A stretch of 64,000 nucleotides of DNA from Metabacillus sediminilitoris (GCF_009720625.1 NZ_CP046266.1:3791501-3855500); one strand, 5' to 3'. Counted from the stretch's first letter, positions 1 to 9,287 are shown. Notes: generated from the sequence alone by a model not told the origin. Translations and numbers: made by a program.

Positions 1-260
1 TAAACGGAACATTCGGTATCTCATTAAAGCCATTTTTAGAAAATGCTGAGATTCAAGAAGATGCGTCAACCGTTCAGTTTGTCACAGTCAATGAAATAAT
101 ACCGTTAACGCTTGATGAAGCAAAGGAAGTTATAGTTGGTTTTAGTTTAAAAGGAAAGCCATTAGGTGAAGAAATCGGTGGACCAATACATGTTTATTAT
201 GGAGACGGCTCGAATGCCACTGATCCAATAAAAAATGTAAAAGAAATTCTTATCAAATAA
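1..260 (+). CDS. 3' end of an unidentified protein (clipped by window edge)
   Basis: An open frame enters from the left edge (codons start at position 3) and stops at TAA 258-260, giving about 85 C-terminal residues with no start in view. The end reads GEEIGGPIHVYYGDGSNATD followed by a short beta-like tail. The layout of small beta segments with a G-PIHVYYG motif is reminiscent of the C-terminal part of molybdopterin-binding oxidoreductase domains, but this is a weak impression and I do not assign a function. A hairpin about 50 bases downstream probably terminates it. Frame and stop are certain; identity is not. Confidence 0.6.
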   Translation, partial: NGTFGISLKPFLENAEIQEDASTVQFVTVNEIIPLTLDEAKEVIVGFSLKGKPLGEEIGGPIHVYYGDGSNATDPIKNVKEILIK

Positions 261-311
261 AAACTCCATTTAATTCCATTGGTTTAATATATTGCTTTAT
301 GGGGTCTAGCC

Positions 312-365
312 GCTCATGAAAAGAAGGTAAGAAACATACTTTCTATTCATGAGCTTCATTTTTGC
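312..365. terminator. Probable bidirectional terminator
   Basis: Inverted repeat GCTCATGAA (312-320) and TTCATGAGC (346-354), followed on the plus strand by TTCATTTTTG. It sits between the convergent clipped CDS and ylaK. Confidence 0.6.
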
Positions 366-391
366 CCATGACATTTCAAGATACTAAGTCA

Positions 392-1720
392 TTATAATAA
401 ATCTGCTGCAAGTTGTGCTAAGCCAGAACGTTCCCCTTTAACAAGACGAACATGCCCTGCAATCGGTTGATCTTTGAATTTTTCAACTACATAAGTAAGT
501 CCATTATTGTATTCATCTAAATACGGATGATCAATTTGTTCAGGATCACCCATAAGCACGATCTTACTTCTTTCACCAACACGAGTTAATATTGTTTTCA
601 CTTCATGCTTTGTTAAGTTTTGCGCCTCATCAATTAGTATGATCTGATCAGGTATACTTCTTCCTCTAATATATGTCAGTGCTTCTACTTCAATTGATCC
701 CATTCCTGCTAAGATCGCATCAAGCTCACCTGGTTTTTTAGTATTGAATAAATACTCTAAATTATCATAAATTGGCTGCATCCATGGTCTAAGCTTTTCT
801 TCCTTTTCACCTGGTAAAAATCCTAGATCTTTTCCCACTGGTACAATTGGCCTAGCAACTAATAATTTTTTGTAGGTACCTAAATCTTCAGTTTGCATGA
901 GTCCAGCAGCCAAAGCTAGTAAAGTTTTACCAGTGCCAGCTTTTCCAATTAGAGTTACTAAAGGCACATCAGTTCGAAGCAATAGTTCTAACGCCATTGT
1001 TTGCTGAACATTTCGTGGACGGATTCCCCAAATATGATCCTGATCAAATACAAGACGTTGGATTTTCTTGCCTAATTGATCCACTTTTCCTATTGCTGAG
1101 GAAGAACCTCCTAATGCATCTTTCATGATGACAAATTGATTAGGATAAAATGGATGGTTTGTAATTTCAGAAATAATTAATTCATTTTTTTCATAAAAAC
1201 GATTTAAATTTTCGCTGCTAATATACAAATCGAGAAAGCCGGTATATATATGATCAATCTCGACTACTCGATCACTTAGAAAATCCTCTGCTATCAGCCC
1301 GATAGCGTCAGCCTTGACACGTACAAGTGTATCTTTGCTAACTAAGATAACAGCTCGGCCATTTTCCTTTGTCTGCTCCTCCAATGATAAATTTTTTGCA
1401 ACTGCTAAAATTCTGTTATCATTTGTTTTTTCAACAAATATTTCTTGCAGCTGATGAAAAGATCGGTGATTAAGCTCAATTCTTAATGATCCTCCATTTG
1501 GCAATGGGATTTTTTCATGTAATTTTCCAGTTTCCCTTAGCTGATCAATTAATTTTGATACTTGTCTTGCATTTCGACCAATTTCATCCATATATCTCTT
1601 TTTTGAATCAACCTCTTCTAAAACAACTGCTGGGATAATCACTTCATTTTCTTCAAAGGAAAATATTGATTTCGGATCTTGTAACAATACATTTGTGTCT
1701 AGAACATAAATCTTCCTCAA
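392..1720 (-). CDS. ylaK: PIN domain-PhoH-type ATPase, YlaK family
   Basis: 442-residue cytoplasmic protein joining a nuclease-like PIN domain (residues 1-150, starting MRKIYVLDTNVLL with the early acidic residue typical of PIN metal sites) to a PhoH-type ATPase domain. Walker A is GKAGTGKT at about 259-266 and Walker B is IILIDEAQN at about 360-368. PIN-PhoH proteins are thought to be RNA helicase/nucleases; the YlaK function is not established. The start is TTG at 1720, preceded by two purine-rich ribosome sites (GGAGG, GGAGG). It is monocistronic and divergent from ylaJ. The family assignment is firm; the physiological role is inference. Confidence 0.92.
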   Translation of the reverse strand: MRKIYVLDTNVLLQDPKSIFSFEENEVIIPAVVLEEVDSKKRYMDEIGRNARQVSKLIDQLRETGKLHEKIPLPNGGSLRIELNHRSFHQLQEIFVEKTNDNRILAVAKNLSLEEQTKENGRAVILVSKDTLVRVKADAIGLIAEDFLSDRVVEIDHIYTGFLDLYISSENLNRFYEKNELIISEITNHPFYPNQFVIMKDALGGSSSAIGKVDQLGKKIQRLVFDQDHIWGIRPRNVQQTMALELLLRTDVPLVTLIGKAGTGKTLLALAAGLMQTEDLGTYKKLLVARPIVPVGKDLGFLPGEKEEKLRPWMQPIYDNLEYLFNTKKPGELDAILAGMGSIEVEALTYIRGRSIPDQIILIDEAQNLTKHEVKTILTRVGERSKIVLMGDPEQIDHPYLDEYNNGLTYVVEKFKDQPIAGHVRLVKGERSGLAQLAADLL

Positions 1721-1927
1721 ACCTCCGCCTCCTACTCCGTTGCTATTTTTTTATGGAGTGAACCATTTAGGTAGTGATTAGTCAAGCTGTGAATGAAGCG
1801 TTGCTAAAATATATGAAAGAATGAATAAAGATAGAAGGTTTATTAGACAATAAAATTAAAAAGCAAGGAAAAAATCTACATTCTAGACTTCCATATATGT
1901 AGTTAAATTTACAATAGGAGTGATTTC

Positions 1928-2533
1928 ATGCGAAATTTATTCTCTGTCTTTCTGATTTCTGCTCTTGTACTTTCTGGTTGTACAGTTAATCAAGGTGCAC
2001 CAAAAACAGATGAGGAGAATGATAACGGTACGCCAATTAATGTGAAAAATAGTGTAGATGAACATGTTGATCGAAAAACAGGTCAACAGATTTCAAAACA
2101 TTTGGTGGAAATTGCAACAAAAGTACCTGAAGTAAATGATGCAACAGCTGTTGTGTTAGGTAATTTTGCTGTAGTCGGTATCGATGTTAATTCTAAATTA
2201 GATCGAAATAAAGTGGAATCAGTTAAGTATACTGTTTCAGAAAGCTTAATGCATGATCCTTATGGTGCAAACGCAGTTGTTATTGCTGACGCCGATACAA
2301 ATACGCGCCTGCGTGAAATGGCCCGCGAAATTGAGGAAGGCCGTCCAATCGTCGGAATACTTGATGAATTAGCAGCAATTGTAGGACGAGTTATTCCTGA
2401 AATTCCTAGTGAAATCCTTGACAACCAAGAAAAACAACCTACAGAGCAATCTAAAAATCAATTAGATAAAGATGAAGAGCAGCAATTAGAAAAAGAACAA
2501 GAGGACCAATCTCTCGACCATATGAAAAAATAA
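1928..2533 (+). CDS. ylaJ: YhcN/YlaJ family sporulation lipoprotein
   Basis: 201 residues. The N-terminus is a lipoprotein signal: hydrophobic run then VLSGC, with Cys at about residue 18 as the lipidation site. The central domain (roughly 60-150) shows the YhcN/YlaJ pattern of paired beta-alpha units around AVVLGNFAVVGIDV. The tail is highly charged, rich in E, Q and K. Members of this family are spore-associated lipoproteins in B. subtilis, so a role in spore coat, inner membrane or germination is likely but inferred. The ribosome site AGGAG lies 8 bases before ATG. It is divergent from ylaK, as its neighbour in B. subtilis. Confidence 0.88.
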   Translation: MRNLFSVFLISALVLSGCTVNQGAPKTDEENDNGTPINVKNSVDEHVDRKTGQQISKHLVEIATKVPEVNDATAVVLGNFAVVGIDVNSKLDRNKVESVKYTVSESLMHDPYGANAVVIADADTNTRLREMAREIEEGRPIVGILDELAAIVGRVIPEIPSEILDNQEKQPTEQSKNQLDKDEEQQLEKEQEDQSLDHMKK

Positions 2534-2619
2534 TTACAGAGTAATAATAAAAAGGACTGCCATCAATAGAGTGATGAACTTATTAAAAATTTAACCAATT
2601 TTTAATCATAAAGTTCTTA

Positions 2620-3099
2620 TCATAAACACTCACTATTTTTGGAAGTCCTTTTCTTCATTGCCTCTAAAACTTGATTATCAAGTTTTGCTGCTGCAAACTC
2701 ATCATATGTTTTTTCAATTTTTGGTTCTAAAGATATTTTCGATCCGTAAAACATGACATCTCTAACTTCTGAAATCGTTAACTCGATTAAACTAAGCTTA
2801 ATTTGAACATTTTCAAGGCTTTCTTCAATTAAATGTGCATAACCATTGATGGAATATGTAGATTCATTCGCAATAATATTCATCACAATTGCTGGATGTT
2901 TTTTAATATTTTCAATTATTCTGGAATCTTGATCAATCGCAAAGAAAATTCGGTCTCTATCAGGTGCAAAAACCCATGATATTGCAATGACAATTGGTGA
3001 TCCAGTTTCATAATCAATTGTTGCAATTGTTACAAAGCGCTCTTTTTGAAGAGATAAATATAACGGATCAATCAGCACTGTTTCTATCAAATTTGCCAT
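2620..3099 (-). CDS. ylaL: Pyridoxamine 5'-phosphate oxidase-like FMN-binding protein, YlaL family
   Basis: 159 residues from the ATG at 3099, chosen because GGAGGG lies 6 bases upstream on the coding strand; a longer in-frame extension lacks a ribosome site. The fold is a PNPOx-like split barrel: FVTIATIDYETGSP near the start, then a beta strand with IFFAIDQDSRIIENIKKHP, a typical nucleotide-binding half-barrel. Such small proteins usually bind flavin and act as oxidoreductases of unknown substrate. The position between ylaJ and ylaI fits B. subtilis YlaL. The biochemical role is unknown. Confidence 0.8.
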   Translation of the reverse strand: MANLIETVLIDPLYLSLQKERFVTIATIDYETGSPIVIAISWVFAPDRDRIFFAIDQDSRIIENIKKHPAIVMNIIANESTYSINGYAHLIEESLENVQIKLSLIELTISEVRDVMFYGSKISLEPKIEKTYDEFAAAKLDNQVLEAMKKRTSKNSECL

Positions 3100-3298
3100 T
3101 AGATACCCTCCATTTCCAGTTGATACATCTATCATACCTTTTTTTAAAACCAGATCCAACTATTAACAATTTTTTTATTTCATTTTAGTAATTGATGATA
3201 GAACTACATAATGTTATGTTCTTTTTGTGATATACTATTTGTTAGGATTGGTCTTTTGTGAAAATCTAGACAGCTATTCTAATTGTTTGAGGTGTAAT

Positions 3299-3499
3299 AT
3301 GAAAGTTAAATGCGTAATTTGTGATCTTGTTGAAACAATCGATGATGAAACTTTAATTGCAAAACGACTTAGAAACCGTCCGATTCATACATACATGTGC
3401 AAAACTTGTCATGAGCGTATAGAAGAAAAAACAAACGCTCGTATTGCATCTGGAAAATTTCGTTTTTATCAGGATAAAAAGACGGAAGAATCTTGGTAA
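3299..3499 (+). CDS. ylaI: YlaI family small zinc-ribbon-like protein (DUF2197)
   Basis: 66 residues starting MKVKCVICD, ATG at 3299 with GAGGTG just upstream. An in-frame extension back to 3227 lacks a ribosome site. Two Cys pairs, CVIC near the N-terminus and CKTCH at about 41-45, form a probable zinc knuckle. The C-terminal half is charged. It matches YlaI in size and place, between ylaL and ylaH. No function is known. It ends next to a perfect bidirectional terminator shared with ylaH. Confidence 0.85.
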   Translation: MKVKCVICDLVETIDDETLIAKRLRNRPIHTYMCKTCHERIEEKTNARIASGKFRFYQDKKTEESW

Positions 3500-3530
3500 T
3501 TGCTTTCCTTTAAAACGTTTTTAATCCTTA

Positions 3531-3571
3531 ATAAACAAAAGGTTCTGACTCTGTCAGAACCTTTTGTTTAT
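3531..3571. terminator. Bidirectional terminator, 19-bp perfect stem
   Basis: ATAAACAAAAGGTTCTGAC is followed by a 3-base loop and its exact complement. AT-rich outer arms give T-runs on both strands. It serves ylaI on plus and ylaH on minus, and overlaps the ylaH stop codon. Confidence 0.9.
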
Positions 3572-3885
3572 TTTGCTTCTTCTGCTTCCTGCTTCTTTGA
3601 TTGGTGAAGTCTTATTTTATAAATAATTAAAATAAGCGCTGCAACACACAAACCTTCAGCAACAGGTAAGAATATACCTAAAAATGTTAGCACCGTACAT
3701 CCAAATGCTAAAAAGAGATAAATCACAAGTGATTTTAAAATTGGCAGCCTTTTTGCAAACCCTAACTTATAAACTAGAATCGATAATAGCAATATAGTAA
3801 GGTATAGCATCCACATTCCTACTTTTGGATGTTCAACAACATTATATAAGCTTGGAAAAAAAGACAACCTTTCAGTTATATCCAT
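3568..3885 (-). CDS. ylaH: YlaH-like integral membrane protein
   Basis: 105 residues with three hydrophobic segments (about 24-41, 50-66 and 69-90) and a charged C-terminal tail ([12 protein letters not shown]). The ATG at 3885 has GGAGGAG 6 bases upstream. It lies downstream of typA on the same strand, as in B. subtilis, but about 300 bases away with a hairpin between, so it is probably a separate transcript. No catalytic motif is visible; function unknown. Confidence 0.85.
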   Translation of the reverse strand: MDITERLSFFPSLYNVVEHPKVGMWMLYLTILLLSILVYKLGFAKRLPILKSLVIYLFLAFGCTVLTFLGIFLPVAEGLCVAALILIIYKIRLHQSKKQEAEEAK

Positions 3886-4097
3886 TTTTTCTCCTCCTTA
3901 TTTACACCTATTATATTAAGGAAGGGAGATGAACCTGCTTAACATCATACTTTCCAAATAGGGTAATAACCATTCGGATAAAAACATTGTGGTTAGCAAG
4001 CTTCCCCCAATAAGTTAAAGCCGGGACTAGTATGAAAATTTTTCCTTCACGTTAAAAGTTAGTGGTATTATTTCAAAAAACAGCTATGTATGGAAAG

Positions 4098-4121
4098 AGG
4101 CTGACTCTTTAGAATCAGCCT
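4098..4121 (-). terminator. Hairpin downstream of typA
   Basis: AGGCTGA and TCAGCCT arms around TTCTAAAGAG lie about 60 bases after the typA stop on the minus strand, followed only by a weak T-rich stretch. A smaller GTGCC/GGCAC stem lies nearer at 4154-4168. It may be a terminator or a transcript-end stabiliser. Confidence 0.45.
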
Positions 4122-4182
4122 AATTATATAAATTTTATAAACCATATAGCTTCGTGCCACTCGGGCACTCCAGCTTTTCTAA

Positions 4183-6024
4183 TTAAATCCCAGCTAACTT
4201 TTTCTTTTTCGCTGCTTTTTCACGTTCGTTTTTGTCAAGAATTTTCTTTCTTAGTCTGATGGATTCTGGTGTTAATTCACAGTATTCATCTTCATTCAAA
4301 TATTCAAGTGCTTCTTCTAATGACATGATTCTTGGTTTTTTCATCGTGTTGGTTTGATCTTTGTTAGCTGAACGAATATTTGTTTGTTGTTTCATTTTAC
4401 AAATATTAACAACTAGATCATTTTCACGAGTATGCTCTCCAACGATCATACCTTCATAAACATCTACTCCTGCTTCAACGAAGATAATCCCACGATCTTC
4501 TACTCCTTGAATGCCATAAGTTGATGATTTACCATTTTCCATTGAAACAAGTACACCTTGACGACGTCCTCCAACCTGACCTGGTTGCATTGGTTGGTAG
4601 CTATCAAATGTATGATTAATGATACCGAAGCCGCGAGTTAAAGACATAAATTCAGTTGAGTAACCAATTAAGCCACGTGCAGGTACGTTAAAAATTAATC
4701 GAACTTGACCATTACCGTTATTGATCATATCGACCATTTCACCTTTACGAGCACCGATTGATTCCATTACACCACCAGTATGTTCTTCAGGTACATCAAT
4801 TTGTACTCGTTCTACTGGCTCACATCTTACACCATCAATTTCTTTGACGATAACTTCTGGTTTAGATACTTGAAGTTCAAAACCTTCACGACGCATATTT
4901 TCAATTAAGATGGAAAGATGAAGTTCTCCACGTCCTGAAACGGTCCAAGCATCTGGTGAAGATGTTGGATCAACACGTAAGCTTACATCTGTTTGTAATT
5001 GAGACATTAAGCGTTCTTCTATTTTACGAGAAGTAACATATTTACCTTCACGTCCAGCGAATGGACTGTTGTTAACTGCAAACGTCATTTGTAATGTTGG
5101 CTCATCAATACGAAGAATTGGTAATGCTTCTTGATGTTCAACTGGACAAACTGTTTCACCTACGTTTATATCTTCCATACCAGAAACTGCAACAAGATCC
5201 CCTGCGATTGCTTCATTAATTTCCACTCGTTTTAAACCTTGGAAACCAAATATTTTCGTTACACGAAAGTTTTTAATCGATCCATCAATTTTCATTAATG
5301 ATACTTGTTGACCTACTGTCATTGTTCCACGGAATACTCGACCAATCCCAATACGTCCAACGTAGTCATTATAATCAAGTAATGCCACTTGAAATTGTAG
5401 TGGTTCCTCCTTGTTATCAACAGGTGCAGGAATATGTTCAACAATAGCATCGAATAATGATGCCATATTTTCTTCTTGGTCTGCAGGATTAGGACTAACA
5501 CTTGCAGTACCATTAATAGCTGAAGCAAATACAACTGGGAACTCTAATTGCTCTTCATTTGCATCTAGCTCAATAAATAAATCTATTACTTCATCAACAA
5601 CCTCTGATGGACGAGCAAAGTCACGGTCAATTTTATTAACTACAACGATTGGTGTTAAATTTTGTTCCAACGCTTTCTTTAATACAAATCGTGTTTGAGG
5701 CATACAACCTTCATATGCATCAACAACAAGTAAAACACCATCTACCATTTTCATGATACGTTCTACTTCTCCACCGAAGTCTGCATGTCCTGGCGTATCC
5801 ATAATGTTAATACGAGTGTCTTTATAATTAATTGCTGTGTTTTTAGCTAAGATTGTAATACCGCGTTCACGTTCTAGATCATTTGAGTCCATTGCACGTT
5901 CCTCAACATGTTCATTAGAACGAAATGTCCCAGATTGGTGTAAAAGTTGGTCTACTAATGTTGTTTTCCCATGGTCAACGTGGGCAATAATGGCTATGTT
6001 GCGAATATCGTTACGTAATTTCAC
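4183..6024 (-). CDS. typA: Ribosome-associated translational GTPase TypA/BipA
   Basis: 613 residues, the usual TypA length. The GTPase domain carries the P-loop AHVDHGKTT at 14-22, switch II DTPGH at 76-80 and NKID at 130-133. It is followed by a beta-barrel domain, EF-G-like domains III and V, and the TypA-specific C-terminal domain ([20 protein letters not shown] region). It binds the 70S ribosome and supports assembly and growth under stress such as cold. The start is GTG at 6024 with AGGAGAT upstream. Flanking ylaF and ylaH match the B. subtilis order. Confidence 0.97.
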   Translation of the reverse strand: MKLRNDIRNIAIIAHVDHGKTTLVDQLLHQSGTFRSNEHVEERAMDSNDLERERGITILAKNTAINYKDTRINIMDTPGHADFGGEVERIMKMVDGVLLVVDAYEGCMPQTRFVLKKALEQNLTPIVVVNKIDRDFARPSEVVDEVIDLFIELDANEEQLEFPVVFASAINGTASVSPNPADQEENMASLFDAIVEHIPAPVDNKEEPLQFQVALLDYNDYVGRIGIGRVFRGTMTVGQQVSLMKIDGSIKNFRVTKIFGFQGLKRVEINEAIAGDLVAVSGMEDINVGETVCPVEHQEALPILRIDEPTLQMTFAVNNSPFAGREGKYVTSRKIEERLMSQLQTDVSLRVDPTSSPDAWTVSGRGELHLSILIENMRREGFELQVSKPEVIVKEIDGVRCEPVERVQIDVPEEHTGGVMESIGARKGEMVDMINNGNGQVRLIFNVPARGLIGYSTEFMSLTRGFGIINHTFDSYQPMQPGQVGGRRQGVLVSMENGKSSTYGIQGVEDRGIIFVEAGVDVYEGMIVGEHTRENDLVVNICKMKQQTNIRSANKDQTNTMKKPRIMSLEEALEYLNEDEYCELTPESIRLRKKILDKNEREKAAKKKKLAGI

Positions 6025-6253
6025 TCTTTCATCTCCTAAAATGTATATTCAAATAGACTCTACTAAAAGGTTATCCATACTAATAATAAGAAATACAGTA
6101 AGACTTTTCGAGAGGTTTCGATTGAACATATAATAATTTCAAAATTACCCTCGATATTATACCATAAACAATGTAGAAAAGTGATAGTATTTTATGTAAA
6201 CTAAAGAAAGCACTCTAATTTTTTTCGAAACTGGATGGGAGTTGGCGATATTC

Positions 6254-6442
6254 ATGAAAGTTGGCAAGTGGATTTTTCTCTTATTAGCATCATTAGCAGC
6301 AGCTTGTATGATCGGGATAGGGATTGCAGTTGGTGAACGAAGTATCCTCGGAATCGTACTGGCAATTATCGGATTAAATGCTGTGATGGCATCAGGTTTT
6401 ATTTTAAAAAAGAGAATGCGTGAAAAAGGGCTTTTAGAATAA
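6254..6442 (+). CDS. ylaF: YlaF family small membrane protein (DUF5325)
   Basis: 62 residues beginning MKVGKWIFLL. Two hydrophobic helices (about 5-25 and 31-49) are separated by a short GERS turn, and the end is basic (KKRMREKG). I chose ATG 6254 over the in-frame TTG at 6242 because GGGAG at 6237-6241 is abutting the TTG and the ATG gives the family length, although the spacing is long at 12 bases. It is divergent from typA. Function unknown. Confidence 0.8.
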   Translation: MKVGKWIFLLLASLAAACMIGIGIAVGERSILGIVLAIIGLNAVMASGFILKKRMREKGLLE

Positions 6443-6450
6443 AACATACA

Positions 6451-6485
6451 AAAACTGCTAGCCCTTTAAAGGGCTAGCAGTTTTT
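6451..6485. terminator. Bidirectional terminator
   Basis: AAAACTGCTAGCCCTTT pairs with AAAGGGCTAGCAGTTTT, a long palindrome ending in T-runs both ways. It separates ylaF from the convergent acetyltransferase remnant. Confidence 0.9.
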
Positions 6486-6505
6486 CATTTTACCTTTAGT
6501 ATTCA

Positions 6506-6972
6506 TTACAATAAAGGTTTAACGGTTATCATATATTCTTTTGATGTCGTATCATCTTTCTCTACTTTGAACTGTTGGAATCCACATTTCCCAAGAAATT
6601 GCAACCAAGGATCTTGGTTAATCGGACAAGCAGCAAATAACGCCTTATGACCTCTTTGATGAAGTTCGTCTCCTATCATCGCCAGTATCTTTCTTCCATA
6701 TCCCTTGCACTGGAACACAGGATGAATGAGCACGGTCCCCACCCAGGGCTTTTCGTTTGCTGGCGACCATTCTAATACATAACTAACTCCTACTAGTTTG
6801 TTTTCAGAAGTCCAGATTCTCCATTGACCATTATACATTTTGTAAGACAGTAGATAGGTTTGTAAGTCTTCTGCTAAACATTCTTCTTTTGCCAAGCTGG
6901 ACTGACTTCAATAATCTCTTTCAGAAAACGATAATCATTCACATGCAATTCTCGTGCAGAAAGATTTGTCAC
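6506..6972 (-). pseudogene. GNAT N-acetyltransferase interrupted by a single-base frameshift
   Basis: The C-terminal ~129 residues (open from 6895) form the acetyl-CoA-binding half of a GNAT fold, with VGTVLIHPVFQCKGYGRKIL as the Q/R-x-x-G-x-G/A-type motif. The matching N-terminal piece lies in a different frame: a GTG at 6972 overlaps the suhB stop (GTGA) and encodes about 32 residues (VTNLSARELHVNDYRFLKEI...) ending in TAG just after the A-run at about 6895-6900. Restoring one A in that run would join them as ...PAWQKEECLAED. This is either a true disabling indel or a sequencing error; the 4-base overlap with suhB implies the intact gene was translationally coupled. Confidence 0.75.
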
Positions 6973-7760
6973 CTGTTTAAATATTCCTTTAACATGTGTT
7001 CATGAAGATTTTTTTCCCCGACGAAGAAGCTATTTTTCGTTAACAAATTTAGCTTCTCTCCTGTTAATGTTGACGCAGTTCCTCCAACCTCTTCAATCAA
7101 GATCAAACCAGCAGCAATATCCCATGGAGCGAGTCTCATTGTTAAGTAAGCATCTAATCGTCCTGATGCAACATATGCACATTCAAGCGCGGCTGAACCA
7201 TATGAACGTGCGCCACGAACCTTTTTAACTATTGGTGCTATGATAGTATGATCGATACGCTTATTTTCCGTTACCCACACAGGATTTATGCCAATTACCG
7301 CTTCTTCTATCTTTACCTTATCGAGCATTGGTAACTGAATTTCATTCATATATGCTCCCTCGCCCTTAAATGCATGGTATAGCTCATTATGTACGACATC
7401 ATAAATTAATCCAATATAACCAATGCCATCCCCATAGATACCAACTGAAATCGCAAAATTTCGTTGCTGGTGAACAAAATTCATCGTACCATCGATAGGA
7501 TCAATAATCCATATTACTCCATCTAATGAAGTAACGTCATCACCATAACCCTCTTCACCTAATATTTTATGACCAGGGTATGTTTCTTGAATTTTTCCAA
7601 TCAGGAATTGCTCAATGTCCTTATCCATATTTGTCACTAAATCGTTGGGGTTTGATTTAAATTGAATAGAGAGTGAGGACTTAAAGGAATCTCTTATTCT
7701 TTCTCCTGCTTCCCTTACCCATTCTTTAGCCTTTTGATCAATTTCTTTCCAATTTGTCAT
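6969..7760 (-). CDS. suhB: Inositol-1-monophosphatase family phosphatase (SuhB/YktC)
   Basis: 263 residues. Metal-site motifs of the family are all visible: GEEG at about 69-72, WIIDPIDGTMNF at about 85-96 and WDIAAGLIL near 209-217. It hydrolyses inositol monophosphate or related phosphomonoesters such as NADP in some relatives; the in vivo substrate is not shown by sequence. The start is ATG 7760 with AGGTTG upstream, a modest site. It lies next to the ykzI-like and yktB genes as in B. subtilis, and its TGA overlaps the start of the broken acetyltransferase. Confidence 0.93.
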   Translation of the reverse strand: MTNWKEIDQKAKEWVREAGERIRDSFKSSLSIQFKSNPNDLVTNMDKDIEQFLIGKIQETYPGHKILGEEGYGDDVTSLDGVIWIIDPIDGTMNFVHQQRNFAISVGIYGDGIGYIGLIYDVVHNELYHAFKGEGAYMNEIQLPMLDKVKIEEAVIGINPVWVTENKRIDHTIIAPIVKKVRGARSYGSAALECAYVASGRLDAYLTMRLAPWDIAAGLILIEEVGGTASTLTGEKLNLLTKNSFFVGEKNLHEHMLKEYLNR

Positions 7761-7860
7761 TTGGCAACCTCATTTCTATGTATAAATCAATGATTCCTTA
7801 ATAAGGATACTGTATTAATTTAAAGGAATGCAAGTAAGTACCATAATTGTTGGGCAGATA

Positions 7861-7884
7861 AAAACGAACCTTACAAGGTTCGTT
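7861..7884 (-). terminator. Terminator of the ykzI-like gene
   Basis: AAACGAACCTTGT pairs with AAGGTTCGTTT on the minus strand, followed by TTTAT. It lies between the stop of the 62-residue gene and suhB. Confidence 0.75.
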
Positions 7885-7905
7885 TGTAGATTTACTCATC
7901 CCCTA

Positions 7906-8094
7906 CTATGTTTGGAGTTTCATCCACTCTTTACGTAACTTTTCCAGCTTTTGTTTGCATTCTGTTGTTTTCTTGCTATCATTATTTTGCATTGCTTCGT
8001 AAAGGGTGGCTAATTCATAATCCATTTCGAGCCTTAACACCCCTATACGATTGTTAATGATTTTTTGATTACCCGGTTTAACAATTTGTTTCAT
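7906..8094 (-). CDS. Small conserved protein, YkzI-like by position
   Basis: 62 residues starting MKQIVKPGNQK at ATG 8094, preceded by AAGGGGCGGTAGAAAG. An upstream in-frame extension to 8130 lies inside the ribosome site and is rejected. The sequence is charged and predicted mostly helical (LRLEMDYELATLYEAM... then KQKLEKLRKEWMKLQ), with no Cys and no hydrophobic segment, so it is a soluble cytoplasmic protein. B. subtilis has a similar-sized gene, ykzI, between yktB and suhB; homology is inferred from place and size only. Function unknown. Confidence 0.7.
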   Translation of the reverse strand: MKQIVKPGNQKIINNRIGVLRLEMDYELATLYEAMQNNDSKKTTECKQKLEKLRKEWMKLQT

Positions 8095-8385
8095 CTTTCT
8101 ACCGCCCCTTTCATTTTCTTTTCTCTTCATCTCATAACAATCAAAACGATTTCAAAGATTCTTAAAGAAATATTTAATAGTTTTTTATATACTATGTGAA
8201 TGGAAAATAAGTTGGAACTGATCGTAAGAAATTGTGTATTTACCTAATTCATACCACCACTCATTTTTCACGAAACATTCTGGATATTTTTCTAAGCATT
8301 TCATTGTGCTAACATATGCTTATCCCTTTATAATGGAATTTCAGTATTTAAATTGCAATGTATAACTACAGGAGGAGTTAAGGAT

Positions 8386-9000
8386 ATGAATTTTGCAGGA
8401 TTTACTACGAAGGATTTTGAAACATTTACCATAGACGGCCTTGATGAACGCATGGAAGCAATACGTGAGAGAATTCAACCTAAATTTAACGAATTAGGAC
8501 AAGTATTATCAGACGATTTATCACTCCTATTACAAAACGAAATGCATTTACATATTGCGAAACATTTAAGACGAACGATAAATCCTCCTAAAGATACATG
8601 GTTAGCCATCGCTGCAAACAAACGAGGATACAAACAGCACCCACACTTTCAAGTTGGCTTATTTGATGATCATCTTTTTATATGGCTTGCGTATATATAT
8701 GAATTACCAAATAAAGAAAACATTGCTGAAAAGTTCTTAAATAATATCGAAACGATCACAAAGATAATACCAAATGATTACTATGTGTCATTAGATCATA
8801 CAAAAAAAGATGCTAAGCCATTAACTGAAATTGATTTATATGCTTCATTAGAACGTTTTAGAGATGTAAAAAAAGCCGAATTTCTAATAGGACGTCATAT
8901 TAATGCAAATGATCCTCTAGTTAATGATGGTGACAAACTTTATTTGTTTATAAAGGAAACATTTAAAGCACTTGTTCCTTTGTATAAAATTTCTATTTAA
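8386..9000 (+). CDS. yktB: YktB family protein (UPF0637/DUF1054)
   Basis: 204 residues from ATG 8386, which has AGGAGGAG 8-9 bases upstream; the earlier in-frame ATG at 8353 lacks a site. The opening NFAGFTTKDFETFTIDGLDE and the later RHLRRTINPPKDTWLAIA are typical of the DUF1054 family. It is soluble, with no signal peptide or membrane segment. The family structure is known but not its function. It is convergent with yktA, with a dispersed repeat and a terminator in between. Confidence 0.88.
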   Translation: MNFAGFTTKDFETFTIDGLDERMEAIRERIQPKFNELGQVLSDDLSLLLQNEMHLHIAKHLRRTINPPKDTWLAIAANKRGYKQHPHFQVGLFDDHLFIWLAYIYELPNKENIAEKFLNNIETITKIIPNDYYVSLDHTKKDAKPLTEIDLYASLERFRDVKKAEFLIGRHINANDPLVNDGDKLYLFIKETFKALVPLYKISI

Positions 9001-9001
9001 T

Positions 9002-9228
9002 AAAGGCTGTTTTCGTAAACTTTGTTGCTATTACCAAGCAGTGCGGTACGGTTGATTGCAGCGAGAGCTGCTCGCTTTCCGTGGGGCGGGCGGTGAGCCT
9101 CCTCGGCGTAAAACGCCTGCATGAGTCTCACCTGACCCGCTGCTCTAAGCAGGAGTCTCGCAATCTGCTCCAATCAACCTTAAATAGTTTCCATTTTAAA
9201 AACAACAATCACTTAGAAAAAAGCCTTA
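9002..9228 (+). repeat. Dispersed hairpin repeat, copy 1
   Basis: About 227 bp beginning AAAGGCTGTTTTCG and ending in the imperfect complement (..AGAAAAAAGCCTT). Inside are further nested complements: GGTTGATTGCAGC near the left and GCTCCAATCAACC near the right, flanking a GC-rich centre. The whole unit can fold into one long imperfect hairpin. Closely related copies occur at 33837-34070 and 55819-56047, degenerate ones at 21089-21259 and 45478-45615. No coding capacity. Confidence 0.85.
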
Positions 9229-9235
9229 ATAAAAA

Positions 9236-9272
9236 AACGTCCAGGTATCTTCTTAATAAGAACTGGACGTTT
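9236..9272. terminator. Bidirectional terminator between yktB and yktA
   Basis: AACGTCCAG and CTGGACGTT arms with an inner TTCTTAATAAGAA, flanked by an A-run on the left and TTTATC on the right. Confidence 0.8.
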
Positions 9273-9287
9273 ATCTTCAATTAAATC

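Noticed and set aside
5837..6133. Plus-strand open frame opposite the typA start
   Set aside because: Shadow of typA codon usage; no ribosome site.
9081..9284. Plus-strand open frame inside dispersed repeat copy 1
   Set aside because: It lies within the hairpin repeat and is not kept in the other copies.
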